NCBI GenBank assembly: GCA_963825255.1
Contig: CAWGSF010000008.1
Coordinates: forward strand, 124,001-188,000
DNA from: JAIBJN01 sp963825255
GTDB taxonomy: Bacteria > Actinomycetota > Thermoleophilia > Gaiellales > Gaiellaceae
Length of the DNA stretch: 64,000 nt
Reading direction: 5' to 3'
Below are positions 44,802-53,891 of this stretch, piece by piece. The translations under genes and the position numbers were made by a program. How positions within the stretch are numbered: position 1 is the stretch's first letter; each line of letters opens with the position of its first letter. A model generated the notes under the pieces. That model ran no database searches and had not been told where the DNA came from. It was given only the letters and a program-made list of their open reading frames with translations.

Positions 44802-46162
44802 GCCGCTTCCTCCCAGTACTGGCGAACGAGACCGCGATCGGCGACGGTCCTGCGCAGGGCGAGCATGGCGGTATACGTGGGGAGGACGACGAGCTCGGCT
44901 CCCGGCGGCGTCAGCTCGAGCCCGCGATCGAGCGCGCGCGCGAGCGACGGCACGACCTCGATGGCCTCGAGGCTCAGGCCGCCGTACTTGCACCGGAGCG
45001 CGAGCTCCTCCGCGCGCGAGCCCGTGACGACCACCCGCTCCAGCCCGGCGAACAGCGGCTCGAAGTCGACGTCCCAGATCCACGAGACGTCGCGCCCGTC
45101 CGCGATGTCGTCGTTCAGGGCGGCGACGACGACCCGCGGCGGCCCGCCCGCGACGAGGGTCCGCACGACCTCGTTCGCGCCGGCGGGGTTCTTCACGAGG
45201 AGGAGCAGGACGCCGCGGTTGCCGGCCTGGATCCGCTCGAAGCGGCCGAACGCCGCCCGGAACCGCGCGATCCCCGCGCAGGCCTCCTCGAGGCTCGCCC
45301 CGAGGACGAGCGCCAGGGACGCCGCAGCGACCGCGTTGTAGACGTTGTAGAGGCCCGGAAGCGCCAGCTCCGCGCGGCGTGTGCCCCTCCGCGTCACGAG
45401 GTCGAACGACGCGGCGGTCAGGCCGTCGAGCTCGATGGCCGTCGCGGCGACGTCGAGCCGGGGGCGGGAGAGGCCGCACGCCGGGCAGCGCCAGTCGCCC
45501 AGGTGCCCGACGTACGTCGCCGCGTACTCGTACGGCGTCCCGCAGGCCACGCAGTACTTCGAGTCGGCGGCGTGGGGGAGGCCCTCTCTCGCGACGGCCG
45601 GGTCATCGAGGCCGAAGCGGACGATGCGGTCCCGTCCGCCCGCGATGTCCGCGACGAGCGGATCGTCCGCGTTCGCCACCACCCAGGCATCTCCAGCGAG
45701 AGCGGCCACGGCGCCCCGCCAGCGCTCGGCGATGAGCTCCAGCTCCCCGTAGCGGTCGAGCTGGTCGCGGAAGAGGTTCCCCAGGCAGACCGCACGAGGG
45801 CGGACGCGACGCGCCACCTCGGGAAAGGCCGCCTCATCCACCTCGAACAGCCCGAGGTCGGCGCCGGGCCGTGCGAGGAGCGCGGAGGCGACCCCCGAGA
45901 CGAGGTTCGCGCCGGCACCGTTGTGCGCGAGGCTCGCGCGCGGCCCCAGGATCTCCGCGACCATCGCCGCGGTGGTCGTCTTGCCGTTCGTCGCAGAGAC
46001 GAGGGCAGAGCCCAGAGGAAGGCGGGCGGCCAGCGTCCCGACCGCCTCCGGATCGACGGTCGCGAGGATCTTGCCGGGCAGCGTCGTGCCCCCGCCGCGC
46101 CCCGCGAGCCGCGAAAGGCGTCCGGCGGCTCGCGCGAACGCGATCTCGAGGCCCAGGCGCAC
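44798..46162 (-). CDS. murT: Lipid II isoglutaminyl synthase, MurT ligase subunit
   Basis: A 454-residue Mur-ligase-like protein. The ATP loop is SATNGKTTTAAMVAEIL, followed by GLFEVDEAAFPEV and the inserted zinc ribbon (CVACGTPYEYAATYVG then CPACG), typical of MurT, then NVYNAVAAASLAL and a C-terminal DUF1727 domain. With GatD it converts D-Glu to D-isoGln in lipid II. GTG 46162 is chosen because TACACT lies 6 bases upstream and earlier codons look unconserved. Confidence 0.94.
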   Translation of the reverse strand: MRLGLEIAFARAAGRLSRLAGRGGGTTLPGKILATVDPEAVGTLAARLPLGSALVSATNGKTTTAAMVAEILGPRASLAHNGAGANLVSGVASALLARPGADLGLFEVDEAAFPEVARRVRPRAVCLGNLFRDQLDRYGELELIAERWRGAVAALAGDAWVVANADDPLVADIAGGRDRIVRFGLDDPAVAREGLPHAADSKYCVACGTPYEYAATYVGHLGDWRCPACGLSRPRLDVAATAIELDGLTAASFDLVTRRGTRRAELALPGLYNVYNAVAAASLALVLGASLEEACAGIARFRAAFGRFERIQAGNRGVLLLLVKNPAGANEVVRTLVAGGPPRVVVAALNDDIADGRDVSWIWDVDFEPLFAGLERVVVTGSRAEELALRCKYGGLSLEAIEVVPSLARALDRGLELTPPGAELVVLPTYTAMLALRRTVADRGLVRQYWEEAA

Positions 46163-46168
46163 GCGGCC

Positions 46169-46174
46169 AGTGTA
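46169..46174 (-). promoter_or_regulatory. Candidate -10 element for leaderless murT
   Basis: On the minus strand TACACT ends 6 bases before the murT GTG at 46162. Confidence 0.45.
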
Positions 46175-46205
46175 GTGGGGCGATTTACGGCCGGGCCGCC
46201 TCGGA

Positions 46206-46277
46206 TCACTCGAAAGGGTGAATCTCGCCCGCCTCCCGCAAACGGGGGAGGAGAAACCCGGCCCGGGCACCTAGCGT
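46206..46277 (+). promoter_or_regulatory. Structured upstream element of the subtilase gene
   Basis: Three hairpins in a row: TCACTC-GAAA-GGGTGA (46206-46221), CCTCCCG-CAAA-CGGGGGAGG (46232-46251) and CCCG-GCC-CGGG (46257-46267), followed by the -10-like TAGCGT at 46272-46277. The same order, spacing and partly the same bases occur upstream of the GGDEF gene at 48255. It may be a promoter with operators or an RNA element. Confidence 0.6.
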
Positions 46278-46337
46278 CGGGTGAGGAACAACTGCGGCTA
46301 CCCCGTCCTGGCGCGGGAAGAGATCGGAGAGAGGCAC

Positions 46338-48209
46338 ATGCGGCGAAACGGCTTTTCGAAGGGTGGCACCCGTTCGAGTGCCCTGTGGGGCAAGCCGTCC
46401 AAGGGCGAGTCCCGCTCGAGCGCCCTGTGGGGCAAGGGCGGGCGAGGCTTCATCACCGCGCTGGTCGTCGGCGTGCTCATGGCCAGCCCGATGGCCGCGA
46501 TGGCGGGCCCCGGCCCGTCGCGCCTCGTCGACAAGGATGTTCGCGCATACCTCTCGCCCGGTCTCTACGAGGCCGCGAGCAAGAGCCCGAACGCCACGTT
46601 CAACGTCATCGTCCAGGGCGCGAGCGGCGCGACGAGCTCCGCGGTCGCGACCGACGTCGCGAACGCGCGGAAGTCCAGCCCCGGCAAGGGCGTGGGGCTT
46701 CGCAAGCGCTTCCGCTCCGTCACCGGCGTCGCCGCGCAGCTGACGGGACGCCAGATCGTCAAGCTCGCCCATCGGCGCGACATCCGTGCGATCACGAGCG
46801 ACGCCCCGGTCATGCTCTCGGCGTTCAACTCGCAGCGCTGGCCGCACGTGGCGGGCCTGAGCTCACTCTGGGACGCCCCGGCCTCGGTCAACGCCCCCAC
46901 GATCGCGGTCGTCGACTCCGGCATCGAAGCCGGGCGGTCCGACTTCGGGTCCCGCATCCTCGCCGACGTGACCATGACGTCGCTGCCGAACAACTCCCCC
47001 GGCGACGGTCGCGGGCACGGGACGTTCGTCGCCGCCATCGCCGCGGGCTCCGCGTCCGGCTACGGCGGGGGCTCCCAGCACTCGAACATCGTCTCGATCG
47101 ACGTCATGGACGACAGCGGTATGGCGATGACGCGCGACGTGATCGCGGCCGCGGACTGGATCCTCGCGCACAAGAACGAGTACAACATCCGCGTCGCCAA
47201 CTTCTCGCTGCACAGCGCAGCGCCGGCGAGCGTCTTCTTCGATCCCCTCGACGCGGCGGTGGAGCGTCTCTGGTTCGGCGGCGTCGTCGTCGTCGCGGCC
47301 GCCGGCAACTACGGCGTCGACGGCGCTCCCAGCGACGTCCTCTACGCGCCCGGCAACGACCCGTTCGTGATCACGGTCGGCGCCGACGACGTCAACGGCT
47401 CCATCTCGACCTACAACGACTTCGCGGCGCCGTGGTCGGTCTACGGCTACACCCTGGACGGCTTCGCGAAGCCCGAGCTCAGCGCCCCGGGCCGCTTCAT
47501 GATCAGCGCCGTGCCGGCGACCTCGACGCTCGTGAGCGAGCGGCCCGAGAACGTCCGCTACGACGACCACATGCAGCTCTCGGGGACCTCGTTCGCGGCC
47601 CCGGTCGTGGCCGCGGCGGCCGCGCAGCTCCTGGCCGCCCACCCCGACTGGACGCCCGACCAGGTCAAGGGCGCCCTCATGCTGACGACGAAGCCCGTTC
47701 CCGCCGCGACCCCCGGCTCCCTCGGCGTCGGCATCGTCAACGCGGCCGCGGCCGTGGCGGTGAGCGACCCGCCGAACCCGAACCTGGCCCTGAACCAGTT
47801 CGTGGTCGCGGCGGCCGACGGCTCCGGCCCGGTCTTCGACGCCGCCAGCTGGGCGAACGTCGCGATGGCGGACGCCTCCTGGGCGAACGCCTCCTGGGCC
47901 TCGGCCTCCTGGGCGAACGCGTCCTGGGCGAACGCCTCGTGGGCATCGGCCTCGTGGGCCGGCGCCTCGTGGGCGAACGCCTCCTGGGCGAGCGCGTCCT
48001 GGGCCTCGGCCTCCTGGGCGAACGCCTCCTGGGCCTCGGCCTCCTGGGCGAACGCGTCCTGGGCGAACGCCTCCTGGGCGAACGCCTCCTGGGCGAACGC
48101 GTCCTGGGCCTCGCAGGCCTACGCGGACAACGCGGAGGCGGAGGTCAGCGCCGCGGGCGAAGAGCTGAGCGCGGAAGAGCTCTCCGAGCTCGAGACCGAG
48201 CTTCCCTAA
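46338..48209 (+). CDS. Secreted S8 subtilisin-like serine peptidase with Trp-rich pentapeptide tail
   Basis: A 623-residue protein. The basic N-terminus has SSALWGK twice and is followed by a signal-like hydrophobic segment ending ASPMAAMAG. A propeptide-like region leads into an S8 domain with the triad in AVVDSGIEA (Asp about 193), GRGHGTFVAAIAAG (His about 226) and SGTSFAAPVVAAA (Ser about 417), plus the oxyanion AAAGNYG. The tail has 16 consecutive five-residue units of the type ASWAN or ASWAS, then an acidic end. ATG 46338 is chosen for the GGAGAGAGG just upstream; GTG 46281 is in frame. The substrate and the role of the tail are unknown. Confidence 0.9.
   Translation: MRRNGFSKGGTRSSALWGKPSKGESRSSALWGKGGRGFITALVVGVLMASPMAAMAGPGPSRLVDKDVRAYLSPGLYEAASKSPNATFNVIVQGASGATSSAVATDVANARKSSPGKGVGLRKRFRSVTGVAAQLTGRQIVKLAHRRDIRAITSDAPVMLSAFNSQRWPHVAGLSSLWDAPASVNAPTIAVVDSGIEAGRSDFGSRILADVTMTSLPNNSPGDGRGHGTFVAAIAAGSASGYGGGSQHSNIVSIDVMDDSGMAMTRDVIAAADWILAHKNEYNIRVANFSLHSAAPASVFFDPLDAAVERLWFGGVVVVAAAGNYGVDGAPSDVLYAPGNDPFVITVGADDVNGSISTYNDFAAPWSVYGYTLDGFAKPELSAPGRFMISAVPATSTLVSERPENVRYDDHMQLSGTSFAAPVVAAAAAQLLAAHPDWTPDQVKGALMLTTKPVPAATPGSLGVGIVNAAAAVAVSDPPNPNLALNQFVVAAADGSGPVFDAASWANVAMADASWANASWASASWANASWANASWASASWAGASWANASWASASWASASWANASWASASWANASWANASWANASWANASWASQAYADNAEAEVSAAGEELSAEELSELETELP
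47874..48113 (+). repeat. Tandem 15-bp coding repeat (16 units)
   Basis: Sixteen head-to-tail 15-base units, mostly GCCTCCTGGGCGAAC or GCCTCCTGGGCCTCG with a few silent changes, encode the ASWA(N/S/G) pentapeptides of the subtilase tail. Period and frame are kept throughout, so it is a coding repeat, not an intergenic array. Confidence 0.95.
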
Positions 48210-48228
48210 CCGGCAGCGCGTGGTCTCC

Positions 48229-48256
48229 GAGCCCCCGGGCCGCATACCGGGGGCTC
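48229..48256 (+). terminator. Strong hairpin after the subtilase gene
   Basis: GAGCCCCCGG at 48229-48238 pairs perfectly with 48247-48256 around an eight-base loop, 20 bases after the subtilase stop. There is no T-tract. Its right arm shares two bases with the next structured element. Confidence 0.7.
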
Positions 48257-48325
48257 ACCCCTTTGGGTGATCTTCCGGGCATCCCTCGAACGGGGGAGGC
48301 TCCCGCCATCGGGAGACCGTACGTT
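48255..48325 (+). promoter_or_regulatory. Structured upstream element of the GGDEF/HD-GYP gene
   Basis: Matches the element at 46206. TCACCC-CTTT-GGGTGA is at 48255-48270, a CCCT-CGAA-CGGGGGAGG hairpin region is at 48283-48299, and CTCCCG-CCAT-CGGGAG is at 48300-48315. Then, after the same four-base gap, comes the -10-like TACGTT at 48320-48325. Loop and stem bases differ in compensating ways. Confidence 0.6.
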
Positions 48326-48405
48326 CAGGCTATGGCTCTGCGGCCGGACTCTGCGTCCGCGTGGACGAAATGCGAAGCGGCGATTCCAGGCCGGGCTCCG
48401 GCGGA

Positions 48406-51166
48406 ATGAGCACCATCGCGCGAGCTCTGGGGCGAGGGGCGCGCGCCTCCCGACGTCGGCGGCGACGACGAGCAGATCCCGCCGCTGGCCCGGCTCTACC
48501 TCTACGCCATCGCGCTGTCGGCCGCCATCGCGGCCGCGGTCCCGTTCTCGCACCTCTCGCCGGACACCCCGGGCTGGCCGACCTTCTTCGCCCTCGCAGC
48601 GTGCGCCTCCGTGGCGCAGCTGTTCGTCGTGCGGACGCCGCGCGACCAGAGCTACCACACGACCATCGTCTTCCTGATCCCGGCGGTGCTCCTCCTGCCG
48701 CCCGAGCTGATCGCCCTCCTCGGCATCGTCTACGGCATCCCCGAGTGGCTGAAGGTGCGCTACCCGTGGTACATCCAGGGCTTCAACATCGCCAACCACA
48801 TGCTGAACGGCCTGGCGGCGTGGGTGGCGGTGGAGCTCGTTCGCGAGGCCGGGCTCTCGCCCGAGGTCGAGTTCGCGCTCTCGGGCCTCGCGGCGGCCAT
48901 CGTGTTCGTCGCCCTGAACCACGTCCTCCTCGCGACGATGCTCCACCTGGCGCGCGGTCACTCGCTGCGCGAGACGGGCCTCTTCTCGACCGAGAGCCTC
49001 TCGACCGATTTCGTCCTCGCGCTGCTCGGCGTCGCCTTCGCGGGCCTCTGGGACTGGAACCCCTGGCTGCTGCCGACTGCGGTCGCGCCCCTCATCCTCG
49101 TCCACCGCTCGCTGAGCGTGCCGGCCCTCCAGCAGGAGGCGAGGGTCGACCCGAAGACCGGCCTCTTCAACGCGCGCTTCTTCGCCGACGCCCTCCGCGA
49201 GGAGCTCGACCGCTCGCAGCGGTCCGGGCTGCCGCTCTCGGTGGTCATGGCCGACCTCGACCTTCTCCGAGACATCAACAACGCCTACGGCCACCTCGCC
49301 GGCGACACCGTCCTCAGAGGCATCGCGGACGTCTTCCAGGCGCACCTCCGGCACTCCGACATCCCGGCGCGCTTCGGCGGCGAGGAGTTCGCCATCCTGC
49401 TGCCGGAGACGCCCCCGCAGCAGGCCTTCGAGGTCGCCGAGCGCATCCGCCGCGCGGTCGCCGACCAGCCGTTCGACATCGAGACCTCCAGCGAGCCCAT
49501 CCGGGCGACCATCTCCATGGGCATCGCCTGCTTCCCGAAGGACGCCGCCGATGCGAACGAGCTCATCCATCAGGCCGACCTCGCCGTCTACCGCGCGAAG
49601 CTGCAGGGACGGAACCGCGTGCTCAGCGCGAGCTCGGAGCCGCTGCTCCTCCCGCCCGAGCGAACGCCCCGCCTGGCCGCCGTGCCGGACGAGGGTGGCT
49701 ACGTGCCTCCGGCCATGCCGCTGACGGTGGAGCCCGTCCCCATCGACCCGCAGCGCGCGCAGGTCGTCGAGAGCAGCCCTCCACAGCGACGGCATGCGCC
49801 CGCGGGGCCGCGGTTCATCTCCTTCTCGCCGCCTCTGGCCCTGCTCGTGACGGCGGTCAGCCTCGGCGGCATCGCCGCGGGGGCTTTCGGGATCGCGTCG
49901 GGCACGACGGACGACCTCATCGGGCTCCTCGCGATCATCGCGCTCGTCGCCGGGGGCCAGGCCCTCGCGCTCGAGCTGGACGGCGGCTCGATCTCCGTGA
50001 GCGCGGTCGGCGCCCTCGCAGGGGCGGCGCTCTTCGGGCCGCAGGCCGCCCTGCCGCTCGCGATCGCCATCGCCTCGGTCGAGTGGAGCTCGCGGCGGAC
50101 GCCGGTCTACCAGCTCATCTTCAACATCGGCGCCCTGACCTTCGCGTCCCTCGCAGCCGCGGCGGTCTTCAGCGTGGCGCAGGACGACCTCGGCATGAAG
50201 ACCGTCGTCACCGCCGCCGCGGGCCTCGTCGCCGGCGGCGCCTACTTCGCCGTCAACACGGGGCTGATCGCCGGCGCTCTCGCCGTCGAGGGCCACGACC
50301 GGTGGCGCCGCGTCTGGACCGAGCGATTCGCCTGGCTCCTGCCGCACTACGTCGCATTCGGCGCCGTCGCCGGGGCCATCGCGCTCGCGTACGACGCGAT
50401 CGGGCTCTACGGCCTCGCGGTCTTCGTCTTGCCGCTCGTCCTCATGCGCAAGACGATGGCCGCCTACCTCGGCTACACCGAGCGGTCGACGAAGAAGCTC
50501 CGCCAGGCCGCGGAGACCATCCGGAGCCAGAACATCTCCCTCGAGCAGGCGAACCACCTCCTCAAGGAGCGCTCGACGGCGGCCATGGAGAGTCTCTCGG
50601 CGACCGTCGACGCGCGCGACGCCTACACGGCGGGCCACTCGCGTCGAGTGCAGACGATCGCGCTCGCCATCGGCAGCGAGCTGGGCCTCTCCCAGGCCGA
50701 GCTCGACCTGCTCGGCCACGCGGCGCTCTTCCACGACATCGGCAAGCTCGCCATTCCCGACGCCGTGCTGCTCAAGCCGGCGCCGCTCTCGGGCGATGAG
50801 TGGGACCTCATGCAGCGGCACGCGGAGGAGGGGGCACGCATCATCGACCGTCTCGGCTTCCTCGGGGACGCCGTGCCGGCGATCCGCCACCACCACGAGC
50901 GCTGGGACGGAGCCGGCTATCCCGACCGGCTCGGCGGCGAGGACATCCCGCTCGGCGCGCGGATCATCCACGTCGCGGACGCGCTCGACTCGATGCTGAC
51001 GAACCGGATCTACAAGCCGGCACGGCCTGCCGAGGAGGCCCTCGACGAGCTCAGGCGGGGCGCAGGCAGCCAGTTCTGCCCCCGGTGCGTGAGCGCCCTC
51101 GAGCGCAAGCTCACGAGCGAGGACGCGGCACAGCTCGCCCGGGCGCCGCTCGCCGCGGCGTCGTAG
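48406..51166 (+). CDS. Membrane diguanylate cyclase/phosphodiesterase (GGDEF and HD-GYP), N-terminal +1 frameshift
   Basis: About 919 residues with an N-terminal membrane block (LARLYLYAIALSAAIAAAV onward), a GGDEF domain, a second membrane block, a short coiled region and an HD-GYP domain. The cyclase site is FGGEEF, preceded by RHSD at the inhibitory-site spacing, with MADLDLLRDINNAYGH binding metal. The HD-GYP part has FHDIGKLAIPD and HHERWDGAGYPDRLGG. Both synthesis and breakdown of c-di-GMP are thus possible. ATG 48406 starts MSTIA, then one extra base at 48421 shifts into the main frame. Alternatives are an ATG at 48332 blocked by a TGA at 48407, or GTG 48611, which loses conserved residues. 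Confidence 0.85.
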
Positions 51167-51210
51167 CGCCTCGTTCGGCGACTTGCGAAAGCTCTAACCT
51201 GCTCGCCTAC

Positions 51211-51230
51211 ACTGTGCGGGGAGGTCGCAC
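51211..51230 (+). promoter_or_regulatory. Promoter end and ribosome binding site of the HNH-repeat gene
   Basis: A TACACT hexamer near 51210 is followed by GGGGAGG seven bases before the GTG at 51231. Unlike many starts here, this one has a proper Shine-Dalgarno leader. Confidence 0.4.
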
Positions 51231-51923
51231 GTGCCAGGAGACCCGCGCCCGCAGACGCACCGCAGGGCGGCCCGCAAGGAGATCCAGGCCGTTCGCTCGG
51301 GCCTGCGGCGGCGCTACACCGACGAGCAGATCCTCGCCGAGCTGAGCGCCTCGGCCGAGCGGCTGGGCCGCTCGCCGACGATGCGGGAGTTCACGGCCGA
51401 CCCGCGGGCGCGAGTCCACCCGCAGACCGTCGTCGAGCACTTCGGCACGTGGAACCGCGCCAAGCGCCGAGCGGGCCTCGTCGCCCGCCGCTTCGCGACG
51501 AAGGAGGAGCTCCTCCTCCAGCTCCGCGCCCTCGGAGACGAGCTCGGGCGCACCCCGACGGGCAGGGATCTCGACGACCACCGGGCTCGACTGCCCTCGA
51601 AGTCGCTCTACTGGCACAGCTTCGGCTCCCTGTCGAGCGCGCTGCGGGCCGCGGGCTTCGACGTCCCCGGCCGGGACGAGCGCCGCGAGCGGGCGCTCGT
51701 GCAGGGCGAGCGCCTCGCCCGCCGGCTCGGACGGCTGCCTCGCCTCGCGGACTGGTCCCGGGCGCGGCGCCGGCGACCGACGATGCTCTCGGAGTGGCAG
51801 GTCTACCGGCTCTTCGCCGGGGACAGGGGAGGGTGGACGACGTTCCTCTTCGTCCTGCGCGAGCGGCTCGCGCGCGCTGGGGTCGAGGTGGACGAGAAGG
51901 GACGAATCGCCCGCGCGGGCTAG
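51231..51923 (+). CDS. Homing-endonuclease-associated (HNH) repeat protein without nuclease
   Basis: A 230-residue basic protein built of about three copies of the HNH_repeat module: ILAELSASAERLGRSPTMRE ending FGTWNRAKRRAGL, then LLLQLRALGDELGRTPTGRD ending FGSLSSALRAAGF, and a weaker third copy LVQGERLARRLGRLPRLADW. Such modules accompany homing nucleases and are thought to bind DNA. No nuclease motif is present, so it is probably a DNA-binding protein. GTG 51231 has GGGGAGG upstream. It converges with the glutamine amidotransferase gene, overlapping by 4 bases. Confidence 0.8.
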   Translation: MPGDPRPQTHRRAARKEIQAVRSGLRRRYTDEQILAELSASAERLGRSPTMREFTADPRARVHPQTVVEHFGTWNRAKRRAGLVARRFATKEELLLQLRALGDELGRTPTGRDLDDHRARLPSKSLYWHSFGSLSSALRAAGFDVPGRDERRERALVQGERLARRLGRLPRLADWSRARRRRPTMLSEWQVYRLFAGDRGGWTTFLFVLRERLARAGVEVDEKGRIARAG

Positions 51924-52726
51924 CGGCCCACGGCGGGCGACGGCGCGATCGCGGCGAGCCGCGCCAGCGAGAGCCGCGCCTCCTCGGGGGCGCGGACCGG
52001 AGGGAGGATCGAGCTCTCCACGAACGTGCGGTCTGGCTCGAACGACTCCGTGCGCACGGCACGGCCGCCGGACACGGCGAGCAGCGTTCCCTCTCCGAGC
52101 TCGCGCTTCGCGAGCTCGAGCCGCGCGTAGCGCTCGGCGAGCTCGAGGGCGTCGCGCGTCGAGGCGAAGACGAGCTCGTGGCTGCCCTCGCCGATCCAGA
52201 GCGGCCGCCCGATGCCGCGGGCGACGAAGAGGAGGTCGGGCTCGCGCTCGTCGAGCCACGCCGCCGCCATGGAGCCGTGGAGCTCCTCGAGGGCACCGGG
52301 GGCGCTCGCCGCCTCCTCGACGAGGGCGAAGATCGCCTCGGAGTCGACCGTCATGCCCGGCTCGGCGCGGTCGAAGCCGTGGCCGGCGAGGATCTCCTCG
52401 TCGTTGACGATGATCCCGTTGTGGATGCCGACCACCGACCCGTGCCGGATCGGATGGTTGTTGGCGACGAGGCTGGGGTGGCCCTTCGTGTAGTCCCGGA
52501 CGTGGACGAGGACCTGCCGCGCTCCCGTGGGAACCTCGAGGCGGTCGAGGAGCGCGCTCGCTCCGCCGCGCTGCTTGTGCACGGCGAGCGAAACGGCGGG
52601 CCCGCGATAGGCGTACCCGACCGCGTCCGAGCCGCGCTCGGAGATCGCGGCCAGGAGGCACTGGGTCGCCAGAGTCTGGTCGACTCGCGACCCGTCGCTG
52701 AGGCTGTATCCGGCGATCCCACACAC
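51920..52726 (-). CDS. Class II glutamine amidotransferase-like protein
   Basis: A 268-residue Ntn-type amidotransferase domain standing alone. With GTG 52726 as start the second residue is Cys (CGIAGYSLSDG), the normal nucleophile after Met removal. Other family features are SERGSDAVGYAYRG, VHVRDYTKGHPS, NNHPIRHGSVVGIHNGII and DSEAIFALVEE. There is no synthetase or isomerase partner domain, so it may hydrolyse glutamine or another amide, or serve a partner elsewhere. The product is unknown. Confidence 0.85.
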   Translation of the reverse strand: MCGIAGYSLSDGSRVDQTLATQCLLAAISERGSDAVGYAYRGPAVSLAVHKQRGGASALLDRLEVPTGARQVLVHVRDYTKGHPSLVANNHPIRHGSVVGIHNGIIVNDEEILAGHGFDRAEPGMTVDSEAIFALVEEAASAPGALEELHGSMAAAWLDEREPDLLFVARGIGRPLWIGEGSHELVFASTRDALELAERYARLELAKRELGEGTLLAVSGGRAVRTESFEPDRTFVESSILPPVRAPEEARLSLARLAAIAPSPAVGR

Positions 52727-52903
52727 GTGATTCTCGGCCCCGATCCTAGGACGATCCTCGGACGGGGAGTGGCCCGAAGAGGCCGCAGAGGCCACCTTCC
52801 GACCTTGACAGTACCAGCCTCGGCTTCCCGGTTCTCGTCGCCCATCCCCCGAAACGGTGGGTCGTCCTCAAGGCGGGGTCCGGCACCGCCGATACGGGTG
52901 GGC

Positions 52904-53863
52904 GTGGAGCACTCTTCTGCGGAACTCCCTCAGGAGCCGGAGCGGGTCGACGCGGACGAGCCGAAGCTCGAGCTCGTGCCCGACGCCGCCGAGGCGGAGG
53001 ACGACGACGAGCCCGTGCTCGAGCTCGACGCCCCTGCCCCGACGCAGGACCCGCTGAAGCTCTACGTCCGCCAGATCGGCGACGGGCCGCTCCTCACCCC
53101 GGCCGAGGAGCGCGAGCTCGCCCGGCGCAAGGACGAGGGCGACGAGTGGGCGAAGCGCCGGCTCATCGAGTGCAACCTCCGGCTCGTCATGTCGATCACC
53201 CGGAACTACGTCAACTCCGGCGTCCCCCTGCTCGACCTCATCCAGGAGGGCAACCTCGGCCTCATCCGCGCGGTCGAGAAGTTCGATTACCGGATGGGCT
53301 ACAAGCTCTCGACGTACGCGACCTGGTGGATCCGGCAGGCGGTCACGCGGGCCATCGCCGACCAGGGGCGGACGATCAGGCTCCCCGTGCACGTCGTCGA
53401 CCAGGTTCGCCGGGTCATGCGCGCCCGCCGCGTCCTCACGCAGAAGCTCAACCGCGATCCTCTGCCGGCCGAGCTCGCGCAGGAGAGCGGCTTGGAGGTC
53501 AAGCGCGTCAACGAGCTCCTCGACCTCGTCGAGGACCCCGTCAGCCTCGAGACCCCCGTCGGCGACGGCGACTCGATGTACGGGGACATGATCGAGGACA
53601 CGAACTCCGAGCAGCCCGACGCCGTCCTCGCCGAGCTCCTTCGCGGGGTCGAGCTCCAGGTGGCGCTCCAGTCGCTGAACGACCGGATGCGGCACGTGCT
53701 CGAGCTGCGCTTCGGCATGAGCGGGGCGCCGCCGAAGACGCTCGAAGAGGTCGGGACGGAGCTCGGGGTCACCCGCGAGCGCGTCCGCCAGCTCGAGTCC
53801 CGGGCGCTCCGCGAGCTCCAGGCGGTCGCGCCGGACCTCAGGCTCTACCTGCGCGCCGAGTAG
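52904..53863 (+). CDS. RNA polymerase sigma-70 factor, RpoD/SigA type (short)
   Basis: A 319-residue sigma factor lacking most of region 1.1. It begins with an acidic stretch, then region 1.2 (DPLKLYVRQIGDGPLLTPAE), region 2 (LIECNLRLVMSITRNYVN, GNLGLIRAVEKFDYRMGYK, STYATWWIRQAVTRAI), region 3 and region 4 with the HTH (TLEEVGTELGVTRERVRQLE). GTG 52904 is preferred, since GATACG lies 7 bases upstream; GTG 52898 is also in frame. A second RpoD-like gene lies 0.7 kb away on the other strand; this one is the more divergent and may be an alternative sigma. Confidence 0.92.
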   Translation: MEHSSAELPQEPERVDADEPKLELVPDAAEAEDDDEPVLELDAPAPTQDPLKLYVRQIGDGPLLTPAEERELARRKDEGDEWAKRRLIECNLRLVMSITRNYVNSGVPLLDLIQEGNLGLIRAVEKFDYRMGYKLSTYATWWIRQAVTRAIADQGRTIRLPVHVVDQVRRVMRARRVLTQKLNRDPLPAELAQESGLEVKRVNELLDLVEDPVSLETPVGDGDSMYGDMIEDTNSEQPDAVLAELLRGVELQVALQSLNDRMRHVLELRFGMSGAPPKTLEEVGTELGVTRERVRQLESRALRELQAVAPDLRLYLRAE

Positions 53864-53879
53864 CGGCCCGCGCCACGGG

Positions 53880-53885
53880 TAGGCT
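53880..53885 (+). promoter_or_regulatory. Candidate -10 element for the PHP phosphatase gene
   Basis: TAGGCT ends 6 bases before the GTG at 53892 with no Shine-Dalgarno sequence. Confidence 0.4.
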
Positions 53886-53891
53886 GGACAC

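Noticed and set aside
46206..46330. c-di-GMP-I or c-di-AMP riboswitch before the subtilase
   Set aside because: GGGTGAAT and a GGAAGAG-like end recall the c-di-AMP class, but the ordered core sequences of either class are not all present, and the second copy lacks them.
47874..48113. CRISPR-like or intergenic tandem array
   Set aside because: There are no spacers; the 15-base period stays in frame and encodes pentapeptides of the subtilase.
48407..48409. Second in-frame TGA (start at ATG 48332) read as selenocysteine
   Set aside because: It lies in an unconserved N-terminal stretch with no cysteine counterpart; a one-base insertion after ATG 48406 explains the gene better.
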